Shown here: piece by piece, positions 33,034 through 41,144 of the stretch | Position numbering within the stretch: position 1 is the stretch's first letter | How the letters are laid out: the number at the start of each line of letters is the position of its first letter | Origin: an uncultured Stomatobaculum sp. | GTDB lineage: Bacteria; Bacillota; Clostridia; Lachnospirales; Lachnospiraceae | Direction of reading: 5' to 3' | DNA: 64,000 nt | NCBI RefSeq assembly: GCF_937924975.1 | Contig: NZ_CALEYG010000028.1 | Location: 1-64,000, forward strand | Notes under the pieces: generated by a model | Told to the model about the DNA's origin: nothing | The model's input: only the letters and a program-made list of their open reading frames with translations | Databases searched by the model: none | Position numbers and translations under genes: made by a program

Positions 33034-33382
33034 ATACTATATGAATCTTCCCTATAAGTTGGAGATTGTGCCTGATTTGGATGAAGGCGGATATGTGGCG
33101 CGCTATCCGGAACTGCCGGGTTGCATTACCGTTGGGGATAGCGTTGAGCATGTCGTATCGAATGCGCTCGATGCAAAGCGCGAATGGCTAAGTGCCGCCC
33201 TCGAGGATGGCATACCGATATCGGAACCCGGTGAATTAGACGATTACTCGGGGCAATTTAAGCTCCGTCTCCCGAAGAGTCTGCACAAATCCTTGGCAGA
33301 GCATTCGAGAGCGGAAGGAATTAGCATGAATCAATATTGCGTCTATCTGCTTGCAAGGAATGATGCCTTGGCGAAAGCATAA
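33020..33382 (+). CDS. hicB: HicB-family antitoxin
   Basis: A 120-residue HicB: the N-terminal partial RNase H fold (YKLEIVPDLDEGGYVARYPE then LPGCITVGDSVEH) and a C-terminal ribbon-helix-helix (FKLRLPKSLHKSLAEHSRAE, SMNQYCVYLLA). ATG 33020 is used, with CTGGGGGA upstream, and not the longer frame from 32996. The gene looks intact although the neighbouring toxin is broken. Confidence 0.88.
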   Translation: MKSLEYYMNLPYKLEIVPDLDEGGYVARYPELPGCITVGDSVEHVVSNALDAKREWLSAALEDGIPISEPGELDDYSGQFKLRLPKSLHKSLAEHSRAEGISMNQYCVYLLARNDALAKA

Positions 33383-33437
33383 GCGAGAAGGCGCTGGCAC
33401 TCGATGATCGAATGGTCGGAATAAATGGACATAAGGG

Positions 33438-33471
33438 ATGCGTCTCCGTGAATCACAGAGGCGCATTTTTG
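33438..33471 (+). terminator. Terminator of hicAB
   Basis: ATGCGTCTC pairs with GAGGCGCAT (one G-T pair), followed by TTTTTG. Confidence 0.65.
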
Positions 33472-33520
33472 TTGTATCCTTCGTTTGGCATGATATAGTG
33501 ATAGAAAGCTGATAAGAGGA

Positions 33521-34408
33521 GTGTTGAGCATGGCGAGCAGATATATCATCAAGTACAACGACGGCGCGGTTGAGATGACAAAACCGAATAGCACGATTCT
33601 GGTATATAAGATTCCGTATACCAATCTAAAAGCAGTGAAGCCGGGATTTGTGATACCGAATCTATTCATCGTGTACATTTTATTCGGGAAAAACACACGA
33701 GGGAAAGACGTGCTCTATGTGGGAAAGTCAAAAAATGGTCTTGCAAATCGCCCCACTGCGCACGACGATAAATATGAGAACTGGTCCGCCTGCTATATTT
33801 TGACACAGTTTAAGGAGCGCACATTTTTTAATGACGGTACCATTCAGTATTTGGAAGACGTCTTAAATCACAGAATCAACGAGCTGAATTTGTACCACAA
33901 TACGACGCTTACGACAAGCTCCGGTACGGCAAACACAGACGATGTGGAGAATTGTGACGATTACCTTGTCGAAGTATATAAGATGCTGGATATTCTTGGA
34001 CTTGATTTGATTACCAATTCCGAAGAAGCCGAGGCAGAAAAAGACCTTGAAGAGTTTGAATGCGGCTATCGGGTAAGCGATAGGGCAAAAATACCGGAGG
34101 GTATCTACTATTTTGCAAGGAAAATCAAAAGGCTCGGAAATACCTTGTTGCGAGGCGAGATGAGGGTAAAGAACGGTACATTTACGCTTTTGAGAGGAAG
34201 TGATATTGCGACGGAAACAGGAATCGGACTGGCGCCGTCTGTCGATGAAAAAAGGAACCGGGCTAAGGTGGAAGATGGGAAATTGATGGAAGATATTGAA
34301 CTGACATCTCCTTCTGCCTGTGGTGAATTTATCATGGGGGCTTCTTGCAACGGTTGGGATGCCTGGAAAACAAAATCCGGAGAACCAATCGATTGTTATC
34401 GCAAGTGA
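33521..34408 (+). CDS. GIY-YIG-like / DUF4357 protein
   Basis: A 295-residue protein with two recognisable parts. The N-terminal half resembles a GIY-YIG nuclease fold (LFIVYILFGKN, VLYVGKSKNGLANRP, YLEDVLNHRIN with the acidic residue). The C-terminal part is DUF4357: FTLLRGSDIATETG, then SACGEFIMGASCNGWDAWK. This pair often occurs in accessory or defence loci, but its job is not established. The canonical GIY and YIG triplets are changed (VYI and YVG), as in several family members. It lies alone between hicAB and the amylase gene, with its start after an AGGAGTG box. Confidence 0.7.
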   Translation: MLSMASRYIIKYNDGAVEMTKPNSTILVYKIPYTNLKAVKPGFVIPNLFIVYILFGKNTRGKDVLYVGKSKNGLANRPTAHDDKYENWSACYILTQFKERTFFNDGTIQYLEDVLNHRINELNLYHNTTLTTSSGTANTDDVENCDDYLVEVYKMLDILGLDLITNSEEAEAEKDLEEFECGYRVSDRAKIPEGIYYFARKIKRLGNTLLRGEMRVKNGTFTLLRGSDIATETGIGLAPSVDEKRNRAKVEDGKLMEDIELTSPSACGEFIMGASCNGWDAWKTKSGEPIDCYRK

Positions 34409-34676
34409 GCTGTATCGCGTGAGAATCTCGCCATGAAGCGGCCGGAGAATTGGCGACCGAGGGATTTTCGGAAGCCCCGAAGCTTGCGCCGCGTATACTC
34501 GCGTTACAGGTACATACGCCCTGAGTTGTGATCTTTCTCCGCTATCGGAGTTTTGCAAAGGGGTGTAGATATAGAAGTTTGCGAACCCGATTGCTTTTCG
34601 CCGCATCGGAAACGGTGCCTACAGTTTTGCGGAGCGGAATCGGGAAAATGGCATTACAGTGTTAAGGAGAGTCAAT

Positions 34677-35990
34677 ATGTGGTCAACGGAGAGTGTGTTT
34701 TATCAGATTTATCCCCTGGGTTTTTGCGGTGCGCCGAAGGAGAACAACGGTGTGCTTGTGCCCCGGATTCGGAAGGTGACGGAGTGGATTCCGCATTTAA
34801 AGCGCCTGCATGTGGATGCGGTCTATTTTTCGCCGGTGTTTGAATCCGACCGTCACGGCTACGATACGCGGGACTATACGAAGATTGATTGCCGCCTCGG
34901 CAGCAATGCGGATTTTGCGGAAGTCTGCAAGGCACTCAAAGAGAACGGGATTCATGTGGTTCTGGACGGTGTCTTTAATCATGTGGGGCGCGGCTTCTGG
35001 GCTTTTCAAGATGTGCTTCAAAAGCGGGAGCAGTCTCAATATAAGGACTGGTTTTACATTCACTTTGACGGGAATTCCAATTATAACGACAGCTTCTGGT
35101 ATGAAGGCTGGGAAGGACACTTTGAACTGGTCAAGTTAAATCTTGATAATCCGCAGGTGACGGAGTATCTCTTCTCCTGCATCAAAGCCTGGATTGAGGA
35201 ATTTCAGATTGACGGCCTGCGCCTGGATGTGGCCTACTGTCTGAATCCGAACTTTATGCGAAAGCTTCGCGCGTTCTGCGATTCCGTGAAGCCGGACTTC
35301 TTCCTGCTCGGTGAGATTCTGTTCGGCGACTATAAGCGCATTGTAAATCCCGAGATGCTGCATAGCTGCACGAACTACGAGTGCTATAAGGGACTGTATT
35401 CGAGCTTTAACGACCTGAACCTCTTTGAAATCAACTACGCGCTGAACCGTCAATTCGGAAAAGAAGGTCATGCCATCTATCAGGGCGAGCATCTGCTCAG
35501 CTTTGCGGATAATCACGATGTGACCCGCGTGGCGAGTATCCTAAAGGAGAAGCGACATCTGCCCCTCCTCTACTGCCTGCTTTTCGGCATGCCGGGCATC
35601 CCCTGCATTTACTACGGCAGCGAGTGGGGCATCTTGGGTGAAAAAGGCCATGGCAGTGACGATGCGCTCCGCCCGGAACTCGCTGCGCCCGAGTGGAACG
35701 AGCTCACGGATGCCATTGCCTCCTTTGCGGAGATTCATAAGAGCAACAAGGCGCTCACGCACGGCGATTATAAGAGCATTGTGCTCACGAACCGTCAGCT
35801 GGTATTTGAACGGGAGTTTGAGGGAGAGCGAATTTGGATCGGTTTAAACGCCGAGGACAAAGCGTATCACGCGCACTTTAACGGGGCGGATATTAGCGCG
35901 GCGACGGATCTTTTGCGCGGAGAGCAGGTAGCCCTCCACGACGGATATCAAATGCCGCCCTTTGGCTACTTCATTTGGAAACTCAATTAA
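34677..35990 (+). CDS. GH13 alpha-amylase-family glycosidase
   Basis: A cytoplasmic alpha-glucan hydrolase or isomerase-like GH13 enzyme, 437 residues without signal peptide. Region I is DGVFNHVG, region II (nucleophile Asp) is DGLRLDVAY, region III (acid Glu) is LLGEILFGD, region IV is FADNHDVTR. ATG 34677 with AAGGAGA is used. The lack of a signal sequence and the MWSTESVFYQIYPLGFCG opening point to cyclomaltodextrinase or neopullulanase-like enzymes that act on imported maltodextrins. The 266 bases before it contain no gene I can see. Confidence 0.9.
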   Translation: MWSTESVFYQIYPLGFCGAPKENNGVLVPRIRKVTEWIPHLKRLHVDAVYFSPVFESDRHGYDTRDYTKIDCRLGSNADFAEVCKALKENGIHVVLDGVFNHVGRGFWAFQDVLQKREQSQYKDWFYIHFDGNSNYNDSFWYEGWEGHFELVKLNLDNPQVTEYLFSCIKAWIEEFQIDGLRLDVAYCLNPNFMRKLRAFCDSVKPDFFLLGEILFGDYKRIVNPEMLHSCTNYECYKGLYSSFNDLNLFEINYALNRQFGKEGHAIYQGEHLLSFADNHDVTRVASILKEKRHLPLLYCLLFGMPGIPCIYYGSEWGILGEKGHGSDDALRPELAAPEWNELTDAIASFAEIHKSNKALTHGDYKSIVLTNRQLVFEREFEGERIWIGLNAEDKAYHAHFNGADISAATDLLRGEQVALHDGYQMPPFGYFIWKLN

Positions 35991-36048
35991 GCTTTGAAAC
36001 AGTACTCGAATCGGAACCGAAAGAGAATTGAAAAAGAATCAAAAAAGA

Positions 36049-36082
36049 ACCCGCAGGTCTGCCATCTCGGAGACTTGCGGGT
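36049..36082 (-). terminator. Terminator of the truncated azlC operon
   Basis: ACCCGCAAGTCT / AGACCTGCGGGT on the minus strand (one wobble), followed by TTCTTTTTTG. It could also stop the amylase transcript. Confidence 0.75.
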
Positions 36083-36087
36083 TCGAA

Positions 36088-36213
36088 CATGGGGTATACA
36101 AAGGAGAAGCCGTTCACGTTCATGAGGATGCCGTAGGCAAGCGCCAGGAACCAGAAACCGGCAAAGATGGGAAGTGTGTAGGGAAAGGCAGCTTTCAAGG
36201 CTTTTTGTTTCAT
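36088..36213 (-). pseudogene. AzlC-family branched-chain amino acid exporter, 5' stub
   Basis: From ATG 36213 with AAGGAGGG, the minus strand reads MKQKALKAAFPYTLPIFAGF and FLALAYGILMNVNGFSFVYPM, the N-terminus of AzlC proteins, which work with AzlD to export branched-chain amino acids. After residue 42 the frame runs into unrelated sequence and a terminator. The remaining 180 or so codons and azlD are missing. A deletion joined the start of azlC to the end of its operon. Confidence 0.72.
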
Positions 36214-36331
36214 CAAGCCCTCCTTGAAACCAAAACAAACAAAATGTAAGATAAAATGAACGGGGAAAGAATACCACCGAACGCTAAAACACACAAGGTG
36301 TAAATTATAATTTTCGCTTGCGGAGACTGCC

Positions 36332-36874
36332 ATGGAAGCCGGAGAAATCATTGCGTACAATCTGAAACGCTTGAGAAACGAAAAGAACCTGACCTTGGGG
36401 CAGCTTGCCAACATGGCAGGCGTCAGCAAGGTGGTTCTCTCGCAGATTGAAAAGGGAGAGGCAAACCCCACCATCAATACGATATGGAAGATTACGGGAG
36501 CACTGCAGTTGCCGTATTCCGCGCTCTTGGAAATGCCGGAAAAGGCTGCGGTTCAAATTCGGAAAAAGGAGATTTCCGCACTTTCGGAGGACAAGTACCA
36601 TATCTTCAACTATTATGCGAAGACCGCAGATCGAAACTTTGAACTGTATCAGATTGAGGTGGAGCCGGGCTGCGAGCACGCATCCATCGGGCATTCCGCG
36701 AACAGCTTTGAGTATCTGATGCTGCTGAAAGGAGAGTTGGTTCTGGAAACCGGCGGTGAGGAATATTTTCTCAAGAAGGACGATGCCATCTGCTTTGATG
36801 CCTCCGGCGCGCATTCCTATAGAAATAGCGGAAAGAAGGATGCCAAGGCTGTGCTGCTCATTTATTATCGGTAA
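36332..36874 (+). CDS. XRE-family regulator with C-terminal cupin
   Basis: A 180-residue regulator. The N-terminal HTH (LKRLRNEKNLTLGQLANMAG, VSKVVLSQIEKGEANPT) binds DNA and the C-terminal cupin (VEPGCEHASIGHSANSFEYL to GAHSYRNSG) should sense a small molecule. Such regulators commonly lie divergent from azlCD or other transport genes, which fits the azlC stub on the other side. It seems orphaned from its target. CGGAGACT precedes the ATG. Confidence 0.88.
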   Translation: MEAGEIIAYNLKRLRNEKNLTLGQLANMAGVSKVVLSQIEKGEANPTINTIWKITGALQLPYSALLEMPEKAAVQIRKKEISALSEDKYHIFNYYAKTADRNFELYQIEVEPGCEHASIGHSANSFEYLMLLKGELVLETGGEEYFLKKDDAICFDASGAHSYRNSGKKDAKAVLLIYYR

Positions 36875-36934
36875 AGGCGAAGCAGAGTGTCTCTTCGGAG
36901 CGTTTCTACCCCAAACGTGTACAGGAGGTTTGAT

Positions 36935-37576
36935 ATGAAGTTGTTGCTGACAGGTTTTACGCCGTTTGACGGCGAGACAATCAACCCGGCGCTGGAGGCG
37001 GTGAAGCGCCTTCCGAATGGAATCGCAGGCTTGGAAATCGTGAAGTTGGAGGTCCCGACGGTATTCGGCGAGTCCATCCGGCTGGTTCAGGAAGCGATAG
37101 AGCGTGAGCAGCCCGACTTTGTGCTATCGGTTGGGCAGGCGGGCGGCAGAGCGGCAGTCACGCCGGAGCGCGTTGCCATCAACGTGGACGATGCGCGAAT
37201 CCCGGACAACGCGGGACAGCAGCCGATTGATGTCCCGATTTTCGCGGACGGAGAGAATGCCTATTTTGCGACCCTGCCGGTGAAGGCAATGGCGGAAGCC
37301 ATACGGAAGGCGGGACTGCCCTCGGCGCTCTCGAACACCGCGGGGACCTATGTTTGTAACCACTTGATGTACGGCGTCTTGTATCATCTGAATCAAAAAA
37401 ACAGCCGTGCCAAGGCCGGTTTCATTCATGTGCCCTATATCCCGGAGCAGACCGCAGATAAGCCGGGTGTCAAATCCATGCCGCTTGACGAGATCGTGAG
37501 GGCATTGGAGGCAGCAATTGCCGCGATACCGGCACATGAGACGGATATAAAAACGGCTTACGGAAGAGAGTCGTGA
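36935..37576 (+). CDS. pcp: Pyroglutamyl-peptidase I
   Basis: A cysteine peptidase (C15) that removes N-terminal pyroglutamate from peptides. MKLLLTGFTPFDGETINPAL is the typical opening, the catalytic Glu lies in SVGQAGGRAAVTPERVAIN, the Cys in NTAGTYVCNHLMYGV and the His in GFIHVPYIPEQ. At 213 residues it is the normal length. ATG 36935 follows AGGAGGT. The next gene starts within its stop codon. Confidence 0.93.
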   Translation: MKLLLTGFTPFDGETINPALEAVKRLPNGIAGLEIVKLEVPTVFGESIRLVQEAIEREQPDFVLSVGQAGGRAAVTPERVAINVDDARIPDNAGQQPIDVPIFADGENAYFATLPVKAMAEAIRKAGLPSALSNTAGTYVCNHLMYGVLYHLNQKNSRAKAGFIHVPYIPEQTADKPGVKSMPLDEIVRALEAAIAAIPAHETDIKTAYGRES

Positions 37577-38490
37577 CAACCATGATTGAGAAAATCAACG
37601 GTGACACAGCCCAGTTTGAAGCGCCGCTCACGGCGGAAGATATGGCGGATCTATTGTCGGATGACAAAATACGGCTGATCCGTCCCTGGGGCGGCTATCG
37701 GCCGGGAGAGGCGGATTTGGAGAAGCTCAATGACTTTTTTCGCCTTCGCCCGGAAATCGAATTTTGTGCGACAGAGCCGGGGCAGCTTGTAGATCTTCCG
37801 GAATTGCAGCGGGTTAGCGAAGCGGTCTCAGGCTGCTTCGGTGAGGGACTTTCGGGCTTAAAAGCGCTGAAACGATTGCTTAGCCTCGGTCTCACGGAAG
37901 CGGATCTCACAGCGCTCCCGGAATATGCGGATACGCTGGAGGAACTTAGCCTTTCCGGCAGATTAAGTAAAAAAAGCGGCGCTTGCCTTTCTAAGCTCAC
38001 GCGGCTTAAGGTACTTTCGCTGAGCGGAACCACACTGGAGTCTTTTGCTTGCATCGGCAAACTGCAACTCACTTACCTCTATGTATACGGCAACCGGCCG
38101 AACAGCCCTGCCGGACTGGAAGCACTTTCCTCGCTTCGGGAGCTTCGCGTGAAAAACAATTCCTCCTGGACGGATTTCTCGTTTCTCACGGAGCTTAGAA
38201 ACTTAGAGTCGTTACGCCTGGATTACTGCGCCAAGTTGCGGTCGCTCGTTCCGCTCGACGGTCTTCGTCAACTGAGATACGTAAGGCTCGAAAACTGCGA
38301 CAGCCTCGAAGACCTTTCGCCTCTCTGGCGTCTGACAGCGGACTGTGAGGTCTTCGCGACGGGAAGAAAACTTTTGCAGGCAGGGCTTGCCTACGAATAC
38401 AGTCCGAAAACCGGCGTAGCGGAGTGGTGCAGAGAAGCTTCTCCCAATTTGCCGACAGAGCTTCTTGCGCGCGGGAGAGAGGTACAGTAG
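37573..38490 (+). CDS. Leucine-rich repeat protein
   Basis: A 305-residue protein whose middle (about 90-260) carries roughly seven LRR units with the pattern L..L.L.: LKALKRLLSLGLTEADLTAL, LTRLKVLSLSGTTLESF, LSSLRELRVKNNSSWTDF, LRNLESLRLDYCAKLRSL, LRQLRYVRLENCDSLEDL. No signal peptide or enzyme domain is seen. The start is a GTG that overlaps the pcp stop (GTGA); ATG 37582 is an alternative. It may bind a protein partner; its role is unknown. Confidence 0.75.
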   Translation: MTTMIEKINGDTAQFEAPLTAEDMADLLSDDKIRLIRPWGGYRPGEADLEKLNDFFRLRPEIEFCATEPGQLVDLPELQRVSEAVSGCFGEGLSGLKALKRLLSLGLTEADLTALPEYADTLEELSLSGRLSKKSGACLSKLTRLKVLSLSGTTLESFACIGKLQLTYLYVYGNRPNSPAGLEALSSLRELRVKNNSSWTDFSFLTELRNLESLRLDYCAKLRSLVPLDGLRQLRYVRLENCDSLEDLSPLWRLTADCEVFATGRKLLQAGLAYEYSPKTGVAEWCREASPNLPTELLARGREVQ

Positions 38491-38523
38491 TAAGGCGGCG
38501 AAACCCGGGAAAACGAACGATAT

Positions 38524-38568
38524 ACCGGTCCGCAGGTCCGATTTTACACGGATTTGCGGGCCGGTTTT
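38524..38568 (+). terminator. Terminator of pcp-LRR operon
   Basis: ACCGGTCCGCAGGTCCG pairs with CGGATTTGCGGGCCGGT (few wobbles), then TTTTTC. Confidence 0.85.
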
Positions 38569-38624
38569 TCCTGCTGTCAAAGTGATTTTTTGTCTAAAAG
38601 CACCCGTCAAAGTGTATAAAACGA

Positions 38625-38653
38625 TTGCCGTAAAAAGGAGTTCATTGTATAAT
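38625..38653 (+). promoter_or_regulatory. Promoter of the dipeptide epimerase gene
   Basis: TTGCCG (38625-38630), 17-base spacer, TATAAT (38648-38653). It gives a leader of about 100 bases. Confidence 0.65.
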
Positions 38654-38676
38654 AATTCAAAACTCAAAGCGTAAAT

Positions 38677-38726
38677 CGGGTCGTGTTAGCGTGAAAGCAA
38701 AGGAAGGTCACGAAAGCCGAGACCCG
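38677..38726 (+). promoter_or_regulatory. Structured leader, candidate cis-regulatory RNA
   Basis: CGGGTC (38677-38682) pairs with GACCCG (38721-38726). Inside, GTGA...TCAC forms a second helix. AGCG (about 38688) could pair with CGCT further down (about 38743), a pseudoknot that would lie close to the ribosome binding site. The arrangement loosely recalls the ZTP riboswitch, but the conserved bases do not match well, so I do not assign it. Confidence 0.35.
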
Positions 38727-38757
38727 TGCATGGCGCTGGGGGAGAAGGAGGAGAGGC

Positions 38758-39849
38758 ATGAAAATCACGGAGATTCGGCTCGGCAGCATCTCGGTGCCGT
38801 TGCGGGTGCCTTTTAAGACAGCGCTTCGCACGGTGACAAGTGTCGAGGATATCATTCTCGAGATTCACACCGACACGGGAGCGGTGGGCTACGGCGAGGC
38901 ACCGCCGACGGGCGCGGTGACCGGGCACACGACGGGCGCCATCATCGGGGCGCTGAAGGATCACATCATCCCCAACCTTCTCGGCAAAGATATCGATGCG
39001 TTTGAGGATTTGATGCAGCTTGTTCAGTCCTGCGTACACGGAAACAGCAGTGCGAAGGCCGCGGCGGATATGGCGCTCTGGGATCTCTACGGGCAGCTTT
39101 ATAAGCTTCCGGTCTACAAACTTCTCGGCGGCGCACGGAAACAGCTGGTGACGGATATCACCATCAGCGTAAACGAGCCGGAGGAGATGGCGCGGGATGC
39201 CGCAACGGCGATTGCGCGCGGGTATGACTGCCTGAAAGTTAAGGTCGGCGCGGACCCGACGCTGGATGTGGCGCGGCTCCGGGCAGTACGTCAGGTCGCC
39301 GGCGCTGACATTCGCCTCCGCATTGACGCAAATCAGGCCTGGGAGCCAAAGCAGGCGGTGCGTATCTTAAATGAGATGCAGGAGCAGGGACTCAAGCTTG
39401 AATTTGTCGAGCAACCGGTCAAGGCGCACGATATCGAGGGGCTCAAATATGTGACCGAGCATAGCTACGTGCCCGTACTGGCGGATGAGAGCGTGTTCTC
39501 CCCGCGCGATGCGATGCGGGTACTGGAACAGCGGGCGGCAGATTTAATCAACATTAAACTTATGAAGTGCGGCGGCATCTACAACGCGCTGAAGATTGCG
39601 GCTGCGGCAGAGATTTACGGTGTGGAGTGCATGATTGGTTGCATGCTGGAGGCGAAGATCTCGGTGAATGCGGCGGTTGAGCTCGCCTGCGCCAAGAAAG
39701 TCTTTACCCGCATCGACTTGGATGGTCCGGTGCTCTGCAGCGAGGATCCGATACTGGGCGGTGCGCGTTTTGAAGAGAAGTTAATCACGGTTTCGGATGA
39801 GGCCGGCATGGGCATCCGCGGCGTGGATGGCTTGCGTTACCTGGATTGA
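38758..39849 (+). CDS. Dipeptide epimerase (enolase superfamily)
   Basis: A muconate-lactonising-enzyme type protein of 363 residues, most like L-Ala-D/L-Glu epimerases that act on cell-wall or dietary dipeptides. The base pair is LKVKVG and INIKLMKCGG, and the three metal ligands are in LRIDANQAW, EFVEQPV and LADESVF. The N-terminal capping domain has PLRVPFKTALRT. The specificity is inferred from subgroup look. It is followed by a DUF819 membrane protein 32 bases later, probably in the same operon. Confidence 0.87.
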   Translation: MKITEIRLGSISVPLRVPFKTALRTVTSVEDIILEIHTDTGAVGYGEAPPTGAVTGHTTGAIIGALKDHIIPNLLGKDIDAFEDLMQLVQSCVHGNSSAKAAADMALWDLYGQLYKLPVYKLLGGARKQLVTDITISVNEPEEMARDAATAIARGYDCLKVKVGADPTLDVARLRAVRQVAGADIRLRIDANQAWEPKQAVRILNEMQEQGLKLEFVEQPVKAHDIEGLKYVTEHSYVPVLADESVFSPRDAMRVLEQRAADLINIKLMKCGGIYNALKIAAAAEIYGVECMIGCMLEAKISVNAAVELACAKKVFTRIDLDGPVLCSEDPILGGARFEEKLITVSDEAGMGIRGVDGLRYLD

Positions 39850-39881
39850 GCATCAAACAATAAAAGATGGGGGATAAAGAG

Positions 39882-41060
39882 ATGATCACCAACGGGTTTA
39901 CCTACATTGCGTTTCTTATTTTCCTTGCCGGGATGCTGCTGTTCCTGGAGAAAAAGACCAAGGCGAAGATTTTTAACATCGTTCCGCCGCTGGTCTGGAT
40001 TTATGTGCTGAACATGGTCTTTTGCACCATGGGACTCTACAATTCCGAGGCCTGCTCAAACACGTATTCGGCGCTCAAAAACAACATTCTCTACGCGATG
40101 ATTTTTGTCATGCTGCTTCGCTGCGACTTTAAGAAGCTCTCAAAGCTCGGCGGGCGCATGGTGGCAATCTTCCTCGGCTGCTCGCTGACACTGGCGGTCG
40201 GCTTCCTGATCGGCTACCCGATTTTTAAGGGCACGCTCGGCACGGATACCTGGGGTGCGGTTGCAGCGCTCTATGCTTCCTGGGTCGGCGGTTCCGCTAA
40301 CATGGCGGCCATGCAGGCGGCACTTCCGGTCGATGCGGGCGCATACAGCTGTGCGCTCGCTTTGGATACCGTTTGCTACTCGGTCTGGATAGCGCTCCTC
40401 CTGCTCGCGGTCAAGTACGCGGGGCGCTGGAACACTTCGGTCAAGGCGGACACGTCTACACTGCAGGCCATTGCAGAGAGTGCGAATGCAGAGGTCGCAA
40501 AGGAGAAGAAGGTTGCGACCAGCGCGGACTGGATTTTCCTGATCGGTCTTTCGCTCATGGTTTCGGCTCTCTCCCAGATGGTCGGAAAGAGCTGCAATGC
40601 GGCACTCGCAGGTGTGGGGCTCGGTATGTTTGACAAGGGAACCCTGACGACGGTCTTTGTCAGTATCCTGGGACTCATCTGTGCGGGTACTTCGCTCGGC
40701 AAGCTCCCGGCGGTCGAAGAGCTCTCGAATGTATACCTCTATGTGGTGGTCTCGCTGCTCGCATCGACCGCATCGGTATCCGATCTGCTCGCGGCGCCCA
40801 TGTGGGTGGTATACGGACTTTTCATCCTGGTCATCCATGTGGTGCTCATGTACCTGCTCTCGAAGGTCTTCCACTGGGATCTCTGCATGGTATCGACGGC
40901 ATCGCTTGCAAACATCGGCGGTTCCGCCTCCGCACCCATCGTGGCATCTGCCTATGACGCTTCCTATGCGGGCATCGGTGTCCTGATGGGCGTGCTCGGC
41001 GCGGCAATCGGGAACTTCTGCGGACTCGGTATGGGAGTCTTGTTGCGGCTGTTTTTATAA
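39882..41060 (+). CDS. DUF819 family membrane protein
   Basis: A 392-residue membrane protein with about ten to eleven hydrophobic segments, of the DUF819 (YjcL-type) family. A central hydrophilic loop (about residues 190-220) divides two similar halves; GGSANMAAMQAALP and ANIGGSASAPIVASAY are conserved-looking reentrant-like motifs. ATG 39882 with GGGGGA is chosen over ATG 39867. Its pairing with a dipeptide epimerase suggests transport of the same dipeptide or its product, but transport is inference. Confidence 0.8.
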   Translation: MITNGFTYIAFLIFLAGMLLFLEKKTKAKIFNIVPPLVWIYVLNMVFCTMGLYNSEACSNTYSALKNNILYAMIFVMLLRCDFKKLSKLGGRMVAIFLGCSLTLAVGFLIGYPIFKGTLGTDTWGAVAALYASWVGGSANMAAMQAALPVDAGAYSCALALDTVCYSVWIALLLLAVKYAGRWNTSVKADTSTLQAIAESANAEVAKEKKVATSADWIFLIGLSLMVSALSQMVGKSCNAALAGVGLGMFDKGTLTTVFVSILGLICAGTSLGKLPAVEELSNVYLYVVVSLLASTASVSDLLAAPMWVVYGLFILVIHVVLMYLLSKVFHWDLCMVSTASLANIGGSASAPIVASAYDASYAGIGVLMGVLGAAIGNFCGLGMGVLLRLFL

Positions 41061-41093
41061 CAGCAGAGTCTTTGTGACAGCTTATCTAACTTG

Positions 41094-41121
41094 GGATGCC
41101 CGCACTGCGGGCATCCCTTTG
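41094..41121 (+). terminator. Terminator of epimerase-DUF819 operon
   Basis: Perfect 12-bp stem GGGATGCCCGCA / TGCGGGCATCCC with a 1-base spacer (loop opens to about 3-5 bases), then TTTG. Confidence 0.65.
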
Positions 41122-41144
41122 CCGTTGACTTAAAGGAGAGTGCA

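Noticed and set aside
38677..38757. ZTP riboswitch
   Set aside because: The first helix and pseudoknot layout look similar but the conserved loop bases differ, and the downstream genes are not in folate or purine synthesis.
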